A stretch of 64,000 nucleotides of DNA from Ktedonobacter racemifer DSM 44963. Its GTDB lineage: Bacteria; Chloroflexota; Ktedonobacteria; Ktedonobacterales; Ktedonobacteraceae. This document shows positions 42,253 through 50,354 of the stretch, piece after piece. Location of the stretch: NCBI RefSeq assembly GCF_000178855.1, contig NZ_ADVG01000003.1, forward strand, positions 124,001 through 188,000, written 5' to 3'. The stretch's first letter is position 1. Each line of letters opens with the position of its first letter. A model generated the notes under the pieces. The model was not told the origin of the DNA and searched no databases. It saw nothing but the letters and a program-made list of their open reading frames with translations. The position numbers and the translations under genes were made by a program.

Positions 42253-42558
42253 ATGGCAGAACATACGGATGATATGAAAGAACTCACAGCCCTGCGCGAG
42301 GATGAGAAGCGCTGCGTGCGCATCCTGGCCGCATGTCGCCGTTTCGCGGTCAATCTTGGCGGCGACGCAGGCTACTACGCGACCTTCGCCCAGAACGAAG
42401 AGGTGCTGCTCGACTCCTTCCAGCAGGTTCTCGCAGCCCACCAGGACTATGATCAGCTCTTCGCCCAGCGCTGCCAACGCGCCGGTCTAACCCCCGCCGA
42501 CGTCCAACGCTTGAAAGACCGCCTGCAATTCTGGCTCTCTTCTCAGGAAGATGTTTAA
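42253..42558 (+). CDS. Helical protein of unknown function, 101 aa
   Basis: ATG 42253 has CGAGGAGC upstream. The protein is soluble and helical (MAEHTDDMKELTALREDEKR, then LLDSFQQVLAAHQDYDQLFA) and ends in an acidic tail. It has three cysteines (CVRILAAC, QRCQ) not arranged as a metal site. No family is recognised. It is a monocistronic gene between a repeat arm and the chitinase promoter. Confidence 0.65.
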   Translation: MAEHTDDMKELTALREDEKRCVRILAACRRFAVNLGGDAGYYATFAQNEEVLLDSFQQVLAAHQDYDQLFAQRCQRAGLTPADVQRLKDRLQFWLSSQEDV

Positions 42559-42625
42559 TCTCAAGAAAGCCCTCCCATCCTTACCCCAACCAGTAGCATA
42601 AAATACAACTAGTGGTCTAGACGTC

Positions 42626-42654
42626 TTGACAAGAACGCGTTTCAACAGTACAGT
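42626..42654 (+). promoter_or_regulatory. Candidate promoter of the chitinase gene
   Basis: TTGACA (42626-42631) is a perfect -35 box, followed after 17 bp by TACAGT (42649-42654). This leaves a leader of about 130 bases before the chitinase gene. Confidence 0.4.
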
Positions 42655-42790
42655 TATAAGTATGTATCAGCTTTGTGAAGAAAGGATCTCTTCCAGGAGC
42701 CTGGTACACCAACCCCTTTGTAGAGGCAACGCGTGAAACGCCTTCTTTTGTTTCATTCGCTGTTGCCAGGTTTTCAAGGAGGAAAGCTGC

Positions 42791-44305
42791 ATGAACCGTT
42801 CACGCAGGATGCTTTTTGTGATCGCGGCAGGATTTTTGCTGCTCACCAGCGCGGTGACAGCCGGGCTGATGCAGATCGGCAACGCCGGTCAGGCCCATGC
42901 CGCCTCGTCTTTTCCCTCGTCGTATTTCGCTCCCTATCAGGATGTCACCATTGGTGCCTCGCTACAATCGGTTGCCCAGGCAACCGGACAAAAGTATTAC
43001 ACGCTGGCCTTCATTACCGGCAATGGCTGCAACGCCGACTGGGCCGGTACAATCCCGCTGAACCAGACCAGTATCTATCTGCCTAACCTGGATAGCGATA
43101 TCAGCTACTTGCGCAGTCAGGGCGGCGATATCATTATCTCGTTCGGTGGCGCGGCCGGACAGGAACTGGCACAGACCTGTAGCACCGTCAGTTCCTTGCA
43201 GGCACAATACCAGGCCGTCATTAACCAGTACCATGCAACGCATCTCGATTTCGATATCGAGGGCGGAGAGCAGGGCGACTCGACGACCTACACACGTCGC
43301 AATACGGCCCTGGCAGCGTTGCAGGCCGCCAATCCCGGCCTGACCATCTCGTTCACGCTCCCCTCCGCGACAACTGGCCTGCTCAGCGATAGCCTGGGCT
43401 TGCTAAATAACGCGGTCTCACACGGCGTAAACTTCAACATCGTCAACCTTATGACTATGGACTATGGCTCGCCCGATAGCCAGATGGGGCAGGAATCCAT
43501 CAACGCGGCCAATGGACTCCACTCCGAGTTACAGAGCATCTTCCCCTCGAAAAGCTCTAGCCAGCTCTGGGCTATGGTTGGCATCACACCCATGATTGGG
43601 CAGAACGATTCCGGGGGCGAGGTCTTTAGCCTGAGTAATGCCTCGCAGGTGCTCTCATTCGCTCAGACAAACAAGATTGGGGAGCTGGCCTTCTGGGAGG
43701 TCCCACGCGATAACGGCAACTGCGCCGGTTCAACGACTGCCTCCGATACCTGTAGCGGCCTCTCGCAAAGCACCTACGCCTTCACCAATCTCTGGAAACC
43801 CTTTACCAGCGGTAGCAGCGGTGGTGGTAGCACGCCTACACCTACACCCACCCAGACAAAGACGCCCACGCCAACGCCTACCCAGACCCAGACGCCTACT
43901 CCCACTCCCACGCCTCCAACTGGCGGAAACCTGGTCAGCAACGCTGGCTTTGAGACAGGCAGCCTCTCCAGCTGGACCTGCCAGGCGGGCGATAGCGTGG
44001 TGAGCAGCCCAGTCCACAGCGGCTCACATGCCCTGGCTATGGTCCCGAGCAGCTCGACCACGGGTGAGTGTGATCAGACCATCAGCGTCCAGCCCAATCA
44101 CACCTACACCTTGAGCGCCTATGTGGATGGGCCATATGCCTACCTGGGAGTACAAAACGGCGCCAGCAACTGGACCAGCAGCAGCAGCTATACACTGCTC
44201 AGCGTGACCTTCACCACAGGTGCCTCGCAGAGCAGCGCTACCATCTATGTCCACGGCTGGTACGCCCAGGGCAACGTCTACGTCGATGACGTCTCCCTTA
44301 GTTAG
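42791..44305 (+). CDS. Secreted GH18 chitinase with C-terminal carbohydrate-binding domain
   Basis: The 504-residue protein starts with a signal peptide (RMLFVIAAGFLLLTSAVTAG, cleavage near AHA-AS). The GH18 barrel spans about residues 45-335. The catalytic motif DxxDxDxE is present as THLDFDIEGGE, and SFGGAAGQELA and MTMDYGSPD are other conserved barrel strands. A TP-repeat linker (TPTPTPTQTKTPTPTP) leads to a beta-sandwich of about 130 residues (NLVSNAGFETGSLSSWTCQA to VYVDDVSLS) of the CBM4/9-like type. It probably degrades chitin outside the cell. ATG 42791 has GGAGGAAAG upstream. A family-C hairpin follows. Confidence 0.92.
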   Translation: MNRSRRMLFVIAAGFLLLTSAVTAGLMQIGNAGQAHAASSFPSSYFAPYQDVTIGASLQSVAQATGQKYYTLAFITGNGCNADWAGTIPLNQTSIYLPNLDSDISYLRSQGGDIIISFGGAAGQELAQTCSTVSSLQAQYQAVINQYHATHLDFDIEGGEQGDSTTYTRRNTALAALQAANPGLTISFTLPSATTGLLSDSLGLLNNAVSHGVNFNIVNLMTMDYGSPDSQMGQESINAANGLHSELQSIFPSKSSSQLWAMVGITPMIGQNDSGGEVFSLSNASQVLSFAQTNKIGELAFWEVPRDNGNCAGSTTASDTCSGLSQSTYAFTNLWKPFTSGSSGGGSTPTPTPTQTKTPTPTPTQTQTPTPTPTPPTGGNLVSNAGFETGSLSSWTCQAGDSVVSSPVHSGSHALAMVPSSSTTGECDQTISVQPNHTYTLSAYVDGPYAYLGVQNGASNWTSSSSYTLLSVTFTTGASQSSATIYVHGWYAQGNVYVDDVSLS

Positions 44306-44321
44306 ACTATAGGAAACACAT

Positions 44322-44400
44322 GCTCGCCACGCTATGGCGAGCAGAATAAGGTGTGCGGTAGCGCTCTGGCAGTGCCAGAGCGCTACCGCACACCTTATTC
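44322..44400. repeat. Family-C hairpin with leader hairpin, after chitinase
   Basis: A short leader hairpin GCTCGCCA-CGCTA-TGGCGAGC (44322-44342) is followed by perfect 28-bp arms (44344-44371, 44373-44400) around one base. The left arm TAAGGTGTGCGGTAGCGC resembles TAAGGTGTGGTAGCGC at 5177. Confidence 0.85.
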
Positions 44401-44470
44401 AACTTTATATTTCTCCTGACGTAAACAATGAAAAGGCATGTTTTACTTGTTTGCCTGGTAAGGAGAAATT

Positions 44471-45361
44471 ATGTCCAGTATTGTGACTCTCTTTCATACA
44501 CTTTTCACGTACCCGATTTTTAACGCGCTCCTCCTGCTATATGCCTGGCTGGGGGATTTTAGCCTGGCGCTGGTCGTGCTGACGGTCAGCATCTCAGTGC
44601 TCCTCCTGCCCTTGACACTACGACAGATACGCCAGGGCAGGATAACAAGGCGGCTCCAGCCCGAGATTCAGGCCCTTCGTAGGCGCTATGCCTCTGATCG
44701 CCTGGCTCAGACACGCGCTTTGCAAGAGTTGTATAAAGCGTATGGTATTCGCACCAGTTCAACCTTCCTCTTGCTACTTATCCAAGCTCCTATCTATTCT
44801 GGGCTGTATTTCGCCCTCAATATGATCCTGCAAGCGCCTTTGGTTGCTGACATCAATCGCTATCTCTATCCCTTTGTTGTCCACGTCACCTCTCTCCCCA
44901 ATCTGCACCTCACGTGGTTCACTGTGCTCAACGCCACCTGGCATATCTCGCTCGGCGCTCCCGATCCCACAGCAATTCTCCCGCTGCTGACCGGGCTGCT
45001 TACCCTCCTCCAGACCTGGCTAACCCAACCACTGGCCGCGGTTGAGGCACGCGATACCATGCAGCACGTCTCACAGAACATGCAATGGTTGCTACTCCTG
45101 CTTCCCGCCGCCATGACCGTTCTCATTGCCTGGCACTTCGCGGCAGGCCTGGCGCTCTACCGCGTCGTCTCCCTCCTTATGAACATCGGCCAGCAGTATA
45201 TTGTCTCCGTCTGGGGAGGAGTTCCCCTCAAACCCGCAATGGCTCAAGAAGCTAACTCGCCCGTCCAACAAAGCGCTCTCAAGACTCGATCCCTAGCCCC
45301 GCAACGCAAGCGGCGCAACAGGAGGCACAGCAACCCGAACTCTTCGCGACGACGCAAGTAG
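44471..45361 (+). CDS. YidC/Oxa1-type membrane insertase paralogue
   Basis: The 296-residue protein has the five-segment YidC core: LALVVLTVSISVLLLPLTLR (first core helix), the charged cytoplasmic loop RRLQPEIQALRRRYASDRLA, SSTFLLLLIQAPIYSGLYFA, and LLLLLPAAMTVLIAWHFAAG. A basic C-terminal tail (QRKRRNRRHSNPNSSRRRK) could contact ribosomes. The conserved Arg in the first core helix region is in LPLTLRQIRQG. The usual rpmH-rnpA-yidC context is absent, so this is an additional copy. ATG 44471 has AAGGAG upstream. A family-B repeat follows. Confidence 0.88.
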   Translation: MSSIVTLFHTLFTYPIFNALLLLYAWLGDFSLALVVLTVSISVLLLPLTLRQIRQGRITRRLQPEIQALRRRYASDRLAQTRALQELYKAYGIRTSSTFLLLLIQAPIYSGLYFALNMILQAPLVADINRYLYPFVVHVTSLPNLHLTWFTVLNATWHISLGAPDPTAILPLLTGLLTLLQTWLTQPLAAVEARDTMQHVSQNMQWLLLLLPAAMTVLIAWHFAAGLALYRVVSLLMNIGQQYIVSVWGGVPLKPAMAQEANSPVQQSALKTRSLAPQRKRRNRRHSNPNSSRRRK

Positions 45362-45665
45362 CTATGTTTTAGTAGCACAACAAATGTAGGGTCCATGCTG
45401 GCATGAACTGCGAGCGCAGCGATCTCCCCAGCGGTTGGGTATCGGCCTGCGGGCCGGGCGAGTCCATGCCAGCATGGACCCTACACGCTTGGCGAGCGGA
45501 CCGCTAAGCAAATGGCTGAGATTGAACATGGGCCTGATGTTGGGCTATAATCAAAGGGGCCAGTTATGTGCTGGCTTCAGAGAGGGAGGGGCATGGTGAA
45601 CGTGAGGTAGAAGCTCCCCGCTATATTGATTTACTTCTATATTTCACAATGGAAAGAGGTTATGC
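45362..45665. other. Intergenic region with family-B repeat, about 300 bp
   Basis: Apart from the repeat at 45385-45485, it holds only the leader of the LLM gene. No gene was seen. Confidence 0.55.
45385..45485. repeat. Family-B double palindrome
   Basis: The arms 45385-45409 and 45461-45485 pair over 25 bp with one mismatch, spacer 51 nt. Each arm contains the palindrome GTCCATGCTGGCATG(G/A)AC. TGTAGGGTCCATGC is shared with 32376-32462. Confidence 0.8.
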
Positions 45666-46601
45666 ATGAAATACGGTATCTCGCTTCCCAATGGCTGGAC
45701 TATGAGCCTGGTGGGTATTAAGGATCCTATTGAGGCATATGAGACAATGACCAATGTGGCAAAGGCCGCGGATGAGACGGGCTTTGAGGCGGTGTGGATG
45801 GTAGATCACTTCCACACAGTTCCTACGCCAACACAGGAGGTCACCTTTGAGAGTTGGATGTCGCTGGCAGCTATCGCACGCGATACCAAGCGCGTCCGCA
45901 TCGGGCAGATCGTGACCTGCAATAGCTACCGTAATCCCGCCCTGCTGGCCAAGATGGCGAGTACACTGGATGTCCTGAGCCATGGCCGTTTGAACTTCGG
46001 CATTGGCGCGGGCTGGTATGAGCACGAGTATAAGGCGTATGGCTATCCCTATCCCGATGCGCCTGAGCGCCTGCGCATGCTGCGCGAGGCCCTCCAGGTC
46101 ATTCACGCCATGTGGGAGCAGGAAGAGGCCCATTTCGAAGGTAAGTTTTACCAGGTACGTGGCGCGATCAACCAGCCCAAAGGCGTGCAGAAGCCACACC
46201 CCCCCATCCTCGTCGGTGGTGGCGGCGAGAAGGTTACGCTCAAGCTGGTGGCCCAGTACGGCGACGCCTGCAACGTGGGCGGCGAACTGGCAACCATCAA
46301 GCATAAGCTTGGGGTACTCAAGCAGCACTGCGAGACGGTGGGACGCGATTATAGCAGCATCTATAACACGACTGGCTCGTTCTGCTCCATCGCCGATACG
46401 GATGAGGAGGCTCTGGCGTTGGTCCCCGAAAAGTCTAGGGGCAACCTCAGAGACACCTCCCTCGTGGGTAGCCCCGAGACCATCCGCCAGCGCATCGCGG
46501 CCCTGGAGGAGTTGGGCATTCACGAGATCATTATCGACTTCCCCAGCGCAACCGACCTGACGACGCTCCACCGCTTCGCGCAAGAGTTTATCGCGAAGTA
46601 A
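45666..46601 (+). CDS. LLM-class F420-dependent oxidoreductase
   Basis: The 311-residue protein is an intact member of the luciferase-like TIM-barrel family, most like F420-dependent enzymes: MKYGISLPNGWTMSLVG, GFEAVWMVDHFHTVP, ARDTKRVRIGQIVTCN, and HGRLNFGIGAGWYEHEY. The C-terminal part has LVGSPETIRQRIAALEE. It transfers hydride from reduced F420 (or flavin) to an unknown substrate. ATG 45666 has AAAGAGG upstream. It is a close paralogue of the broken gene at 11454-12215. A family-A hairpin directly follows. Confidence 0.92.
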   Translation: MKYGISLPNGWTMSLVGIKDPIEAYETMTNVAKAADETGFEAVWMVDHFHTVPTPTQEVTFESWMSLAAIARDTKRVRIGQIVTCNSYRNPALLAKMASTLDVLSHGRLNFGIGAGWYEHEYKAYGYPYPDAPERLRMLREALQVIHAMWEQEEAHFEGKFYQVRGAINQPKGVQKPHPPILVGGGGEKVTLKLVAQYGDACNVGGELATIKHKLGVLKQHCETVGRDYSSIYNTTGSFCSIADTDEEALALVPEKSRGNLRDTSLVGSPETIRQRIAALEELGIHEIIIDFPSATDLTTLHRFAQEFIAK

Positions 46602-46604
46602 GGA

Positions 46605-46689
46605 AGATGCGCTACTGACGCATACGCGCCTACGCCAGGCATCAGCATGTAGCTCGGGAGGCGTAGGCGCGTGCGTCAGTAGCGCATCT
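46605..46689. repeat. Family-A hairpin after LLM gene
   Basis: AGATGCGCTACTGACGCATA (left, 46605-46636) and the right arm (46660-46689) pair over about 30 bp apart from a two-base bulge. GCGCTACTGACG matches 35454-35530. It lies between convergent genes. Confidence 0.8.
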
Positions 46690-46695
46690 TTTGTA

Positions 46696-47115
46696 TCAAG
46701 CAGATTCTGAAGCAGTTTTAAGCCTGCTAGAAGACCAGGCTGACCAGCCAGCGATAAGCAAAAGCAGGATAACGGCTATAAGAATTAGAACACATTGAGT
46801 TTGGCACCTGGCAATGCCTGCATGATAGGAACCCGCAAAAGCTATGGACGTAACGGCATAGGCATGTGGCGGCGTCTGTTGAACCATCGCGCTCCATCGG
46901 TGATACGCATCATACGCGACAAGCAGCGACCAGGCCCCCATAGCCAGCCCAAGCAAGAAGACAGCATTTTGCCACCAGGCCTGCCTTCTACGAATCAAGT
47001 TGGCAACCAGGAGCAAGATCGCGCTGGCACAAAGTACAGCAGCGCTTAGGCCCGTAAAAATAGACCAGTTACGCAAATCTCCAAAGATAAAGTCTCCAAA
47101 GGATAAATTCATCAT
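46696..47115 (-). CDS. Small membrane protein of unknown function
   Basis: The 139-residue protein has three or four hydrophobic segments: WSIFTGLSAAVLCASAILLL, AVFLLGLAMGAWSLLVAYDA, AVTSIAFAGSYHAGIA (weak) and VLILIAVILLLLIAGWSAWS. No family is recognised. A fragment homologous to its last membrane segment lies at 49157-49258, on the same strand. The ribosome binding site is weak (ATG 47115 or 47112). Confidence 0.65.
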   Translation of the reverse strand: MMNLSFGDFIFGDLRNWSIFTGLSAAVLCASAILLLVANLIRRRQAWWQNAVFLLGLAMGAWSLLVAYDAYHRWSAMVQQTPPHAYAVTSIAFAGSYHAGIARCQTQCVLILIAVILLLLIAGWSAWSSSRLKTASESA

Positions 47116-47335
47116 CGCATTGGTCTTTCAAGCAGAAAGAACCCTTTTCTCGTTTCCCTCTGCTGCTATTGGAAGTAATTTCTCCAACTACATCATATGT
47201 GATTTCTCATTAGCTCAGCAAATTAGCAAACAATAAAATGGTCAAAAATTGCACAATAGGATATCATGAGCACAAATGCCTTCTAGGGAGATATCAGTTC
47301 GCGTCTGAAAGACGCAAAGATGGTTCACTTTTCCC

Positions 47336-47366
47336 TTGACTCTCCCCTAAGGGGAGGATGTAAGCT
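47336..47366 (+). promoter_or_regulatory. MerR-type promoter and operator
   Basis: TTGACT (47336-47341) and TAAGCT (47361-47366) are separated by 19 bp, longer than normal. The spacer holds the perfect dyad CTCCCCTAAGGGGAG (47342-47356). This is the textbook MerR architecture, where the activator untwists an overlong spacer. It lies 29 bp before the merR-type gene, so the operon is self-regulated. Confidence 0.85.
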
Positions 47367-47394
47367 TTCTTGAGAAGCGGAGGAAGAGAAGATT

Positions 47395-48219
47395 ATGCTC
47401 AAGATTGGAGAATTTGCGCGTCTCAGCCAGGTATCGATAAAAACGTTGCGACACTATGATGCACTGAACGTGCTGCGGCCAGCGAGAATCTATCCAGAGA
47501 GCGGCTACCGCTTGTATGAAATCGGGCAACTGGTCGATATGGTGCGTATTCTGGCGCTCAAAGACTGCGGCTTTACTCTGGAAGAGATCGCGCAGTTGCT
47601 GCGAACCTACGACACGAAGACGGTTGAGGCACTGCTGCACCAGCGGATAGCGGCTCAGGAGCAACTCGTTGCGGATGAGCAGGCGCGTCTCCAGCGCATG
47701 ATTGCACGCACACAGCAACTGGCCGACGCTGACAGTGTTCCGCTGTATGATGTCGCGCTTAAACAGACCGAGCCGCTTACGCTGGTTGGTCTCCGCCAGT
47801 GCGTTGCGACAACCGCAGAGATCGGCCCTTTCGCGCAAATGGTCTTGCGTCATTGCGAGCAACACGCGGTGACCTCAAGTGGCCCTCTGATCCATCTCTA
47901 CTATGATGAGAGTCAACTGGATGAAGGATTTGATCTTTTTGTGGGCATGCCAGTCACTGCCTTGCCTCCTTCCCTGGCCGATCTCTGCTGTGAAAGGCTT
48001 GCGGGCGGGGAGCAGGTCGCGTGCGTCATTTATCGCGGTGATTATAGAAACATCAGCAGCGCTTATAGCGCGCTGGATCGCTGGCTCTCGACAAGCAGCT
48101 ATCGCATAGCGGGACCATGCCGCGAGATTTATCACCTCAATCCAACGCACACAGACGATCCGGCGTCCTACATTACCGAAATCCAGTATCCTCTGCTGCC
48201 CGCTTGCGATGTGAGCTAA
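47395..48219 (+). CDS. MerR family regulator with GyrI-like effector domain
   Basis: The 274-residue protein starts with a MerR winged HTH (MLKIGEFARLSQVSIKTLRH, YDALNVLRPARIYPESGYRL), followed by a coiled-coil (RIAAQEQLVADEQARLQRMI). The C-terminal part has the GyrI/BmrR-type effector fold (PLIHLYYDESQLDEGFDLFV, ACVIYRGDYRNISSAYSALD, EIYHLNPTHTDDPASYITEI). It should respond to a small organic molecule, not a metal. ATG 47395 has GCGGAGGAAG upstream. It heads an operon with the BtrH-like gene 27 bp downstream, under the operator at 47336. Confidence 0.94.
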   Translation: MLKIGEFARLSQVSIKTLRHYDALNVLRPARIYPESGYRLYEIGQLVDMVRILALKDCGFTLEEIAQLLRTYDTKTVEALLHQRIAAQEQLVADEQARLQRMIARTQQLADADSVPLYDVALKQTEPLTLVGLRQCVATTAEIGPFAQMVLRHCEQHAVTSSGPLIHLYYDESQLDEGFDLFVGMPVTALPPSLADLCCERLAGGEQVACVIYRGDYRNISSAYSALDRWLSTSSYRIAGPCREIYHLNPTHTDDPASYITEIQYPLLPACDVS

Positions 48220-48246
48220 CGTATTCCAGAAACAGGAGAGATTACG

Positions 48247-49176
48247 ATGACACTTCCACTGGTTCCCTTTGAGGGACGAATGAGCTATTGTCTGATAAAA
48301 AGTTTACAGATGGTTCTGGCCCATCAGGGGCATACGTATCCTGTTGAGTGGTTGGAATGTGTGAGTGGCGAACCATTCGGTTTTGTGTATATTCGCGATA
48401 AGCAGAGCTTTTTTGCCGTCGATGGCTATGTATATCATCGCGCAGGCGAACACCTGCTGCGTACTTTGAATTATAGCTACACCTATACGAGTTCCCAGGA
48501 TGACGCTGCCGCGCTGGCCAGCCTGGAGGACGCGCTGAAGTCGGGCCCGGTCGTGGCTGGCATGCTCGATATGGGATATCTCACGTACATACCTAATCAT
48601 ACCCAACTCTATGGCAGCGACCATGCCATTGTGGTGCTGGCTTTGCAGCCCGACGCGGTGATTGTCCACGATCCAGCAGGCTATGTGGCTACCCCCCTCT
48701 CGTTGAGCGACTTTCTGGCTGCCTGGCAGCGCGACATCTACACGGGCAAACCCTACGGTTTATGGCAGATCGGCGCACAGGGGAAGCCGCCAACTGAGGA
48801 AGAGATCTGGGAAAAGACGCTGGCCCGCGCCCGCGAGAACGTTGCGTGGGAGGCAGGAGAACTGTTTCCCGGTGGACCCACGGCCTTCTATGGCCCCACC
48901 GCTATGCGTACCCTGGCAGGCGATCTACAGGCATGGCCAGAGATTGACCTGGGGCCGCTGCCGTACTTTAGCTGGCAAGTATCGGCACAACGCTGCCTGG
49001 ATAGCGCCTTCTTCCTTCGTGAAAAGCTTCCCGCAGCCGCAGCCATCCGTTGGGAAGAGTGCCAGCTCTATGGCCAGCTCCAGCACGTATCCGCAGCCAA
49101 CGAACGGGCTGCCTTGCCTGAATTGCTGGAACGCCTGGCGGAGCGTGAGGAGGAGTTTATCGCCGCGCTTGTTTGA
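48247..49176 (+). CDS. BtrH N-terminal domain-like (C39-fold) protein
   Basis: The 309-residue protein has an N-terminal papain-like domain similar to BtrH of butirosin biosynthesis, an acyl transferase: Cys15 in MSYCLIKSLQMVL, His in GSDHAIVVLALQ and Asp in VIVHDPAGYVATPL form a plausible triad. The C-terminal 100 residues are helical and unrecognised (AAIRWEECQLYGQLQHVSAA). It might move an acyl or peptide group or bind a small molecule; this is inference. ATG 48247 follows CAGGAGA. It is co-transcribed with the MerR-type regulator, whose inducer may be its substrate. Confidence 0.8.
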   Translation: MTLPLVPFEGRMSYCLIKSLQMVLAHQGHTYPVEWLECVSGEPFGFVYIRDKQSFFAVDGYVYHRAGEHLLRTLNYSYTYTSSQDDAAALASLEDALKSGPVVAGMLDMGYLTYIPNHTQLYGSDHAIVVLALQPDAVIVHDPAGYVATPLSLSDFLAAWQRDIYTGKPYGLWQIGAQGKPPTEEEIWEKTLARARENVAWEAGELFPGGPTAFYGPTAMRTLAGDLQAWPEIDLGPLPYFSWQVSAQRCLDSAFFLREKLPAAAAIRWEECQLYGQLQHVSAANERAALPELLERLAEREEEFIAALV

Positions 49177-49258
49177 GCATTGTTGAGGCTCGGGAAGTCC
49201 ATGCAAACCAGCCAGTGATGAGCAGGAGCAGGACAATGGTGCTAAGAATAATAATGAG
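49157..49258 (-). pseudogene. Fragment of a paralogue of the 46696-47115 membrane protein
   Basis: A start-less frame reads LIIILSTIVLLLLITGWFAW, then TSRASTMLKQARR and stops. It aligns to the last membrane segment of the protein at 46696 (ILLLLIAGWSAWSS). The fragment is cut at its 5' end by the palindrome 49251-49304 and overlaps the end of the BtrH-like gene. Confidence 0.65.
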
Positions 49259-49304
49259 GATGCGGGTTGGTAGCTCTAGAGCTACCAACCCGCATCCTCA
49301 TTAT
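49251..49304. repeat. 54-bp perfect loopless palindrome
   Basis: The sequence equals its own complement from 49251 to 49304, centred on CTCT|AGAG. It lies between the convergent BtrH-like and dehydrogenase genes and may terminate both. Confidence 0.8.
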
Positions 49305-49334
49305 CAACAAACAGTTGATGTTCAGGAAAAAGCC

Positions 49335-50354
49335 TTAACTCAGGCTAATAATTACTTTGCCGAAGGGCTGGACTTCGCTGTAATACTGGTAGGCGGCTTT
49401 CGCCTCCGCGAAGGGAAACACGCGGTCAATGACTGGCTTCAGGCCATTGGCGGCGATGGCGCGGTTCATGGCAAGAAACTGCGCACGATTGCCAAGGGAG
49501 ATACCTCGTAGGGTAGCGGTCCCCATGAAGACGGCGCGGTGAATTCCTCTATCGTCCGTGTTGTCACGCGTCACCGATCCGATCACGGCAATCTCTCCCG
49601 AGATCCTGGTTGCGCTGATCGACTTAACAATTGTACCGGGTCCGCCTACCTCGACCACGTGATCGACGCCTCGCCCACCCGTTAATTCGCGCACCGCGAG
49701 ATGCCAATCAGGCGTCGTGCGGTAGTTGATCACGTAGTCAGCACCCAGTGCCTTGAGCCGCTCAACCTTCTCCGCGCTCGAAGTGGTCGCGATGACCCGT
49801 GCACCAGCGATTTTGGCGAGCTGGAGAGCGAAGAGCGAGACTCCTCCTGATCCCAGGGTGAGCACACTATCGCCAACCTGGAGCCCCATCCCGCCGGTGA
49901 GAGCATTCCAGGCTGTGAGCGCGGCACAGGGTAGGGCCGCCGCTTCCTCGAAAGAGAGATGATCAGGAATGGGAACGACGCCATCCTCTGACAAAAGGGC
50001 GTATTCCGTCAGCACGCCATCCAGCGAGCCACCGAGCTGGTCGGCGACCTCCGCCTGAAAGGGGCCATCAATCCAGCGAGGGAAGACAACGCCAGCCACG
50101 CGGTCACCCACCTTGACCCTCTTCACACCCTCACCGATGGCTACGACCTCTCCAGCGCCATCGGAGACCGGAATCACATCCGGTCGCACAGGCAAGGGAT
50201 AGTAGCCAAGCAGCAGGATCAGCAGTTCTCGTGAATTAAGCGAGCAGGCTCGCACTCTCACCAGTACTTCGCGCGAGCCAGGTACTGGTACATCTTGTTC
50301 CCTCATTACAAGCCCCTCAAGGCCTGCGCCCATGTTTATATGATAGCTTTTCAT
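49335..50354 (-). CDS. MDR family alcohol dehydrogenase
   Basis: The 339-residue protein belongs to the medium-chain dehydrogenase family. The GroES-like half includes VLVRVRACSLNSRELLILLL and VIPVSDGAGEVVAIGEGVKR, with no GHE zinc motif. The cofactor half has SVLTLGSGGVSLFALQLAKI and VDHVVEVGGPGTIVKSISAT. It probably uses NADPH. ATG 50354 has AGGAGAAAAG upstream and overlaps the stop of the ABM gene (ATGA), so the two are translationally coupled. The divergent WYL regulator is the likely controller. Confidence 0.9.
   Translation of the reverse strand: MKSYHINMGAGLEGLVMREQDVPVPGSREVLVRVRACSLNSRELLILLLGYYPLPVRPDVIPVSDGAGEVVAIGEGVKRVKVGDRVAGVVFPRWIDGPFQAEVADQLGGSLDGVLTEYALLSEDGVVPIPDHLSFEEAAALPCAALTAWNALTGGMGLQVGDSVLTLGSGGVSLFALQLAKIAGARVIATTSSAEKVERLKALGADYVINYRTTPDWHLAVRELTGGRGVDHVVEVGGPGTIVKSISATRISGEIAVIGSVTRDNTDDRGIHRAVFMGTATLRGISLGNRAQFLAMNRAIAANGLKPVIDRVFPFAEAKAAYQYYSEVQPFGKVIISLS

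Noticed and set aside
45660..46583. 307-codon minus-strand open frame
   Set aside because: It is antisense to the intact LLM oxidoreductase, a common shadow in codon-biased genes.
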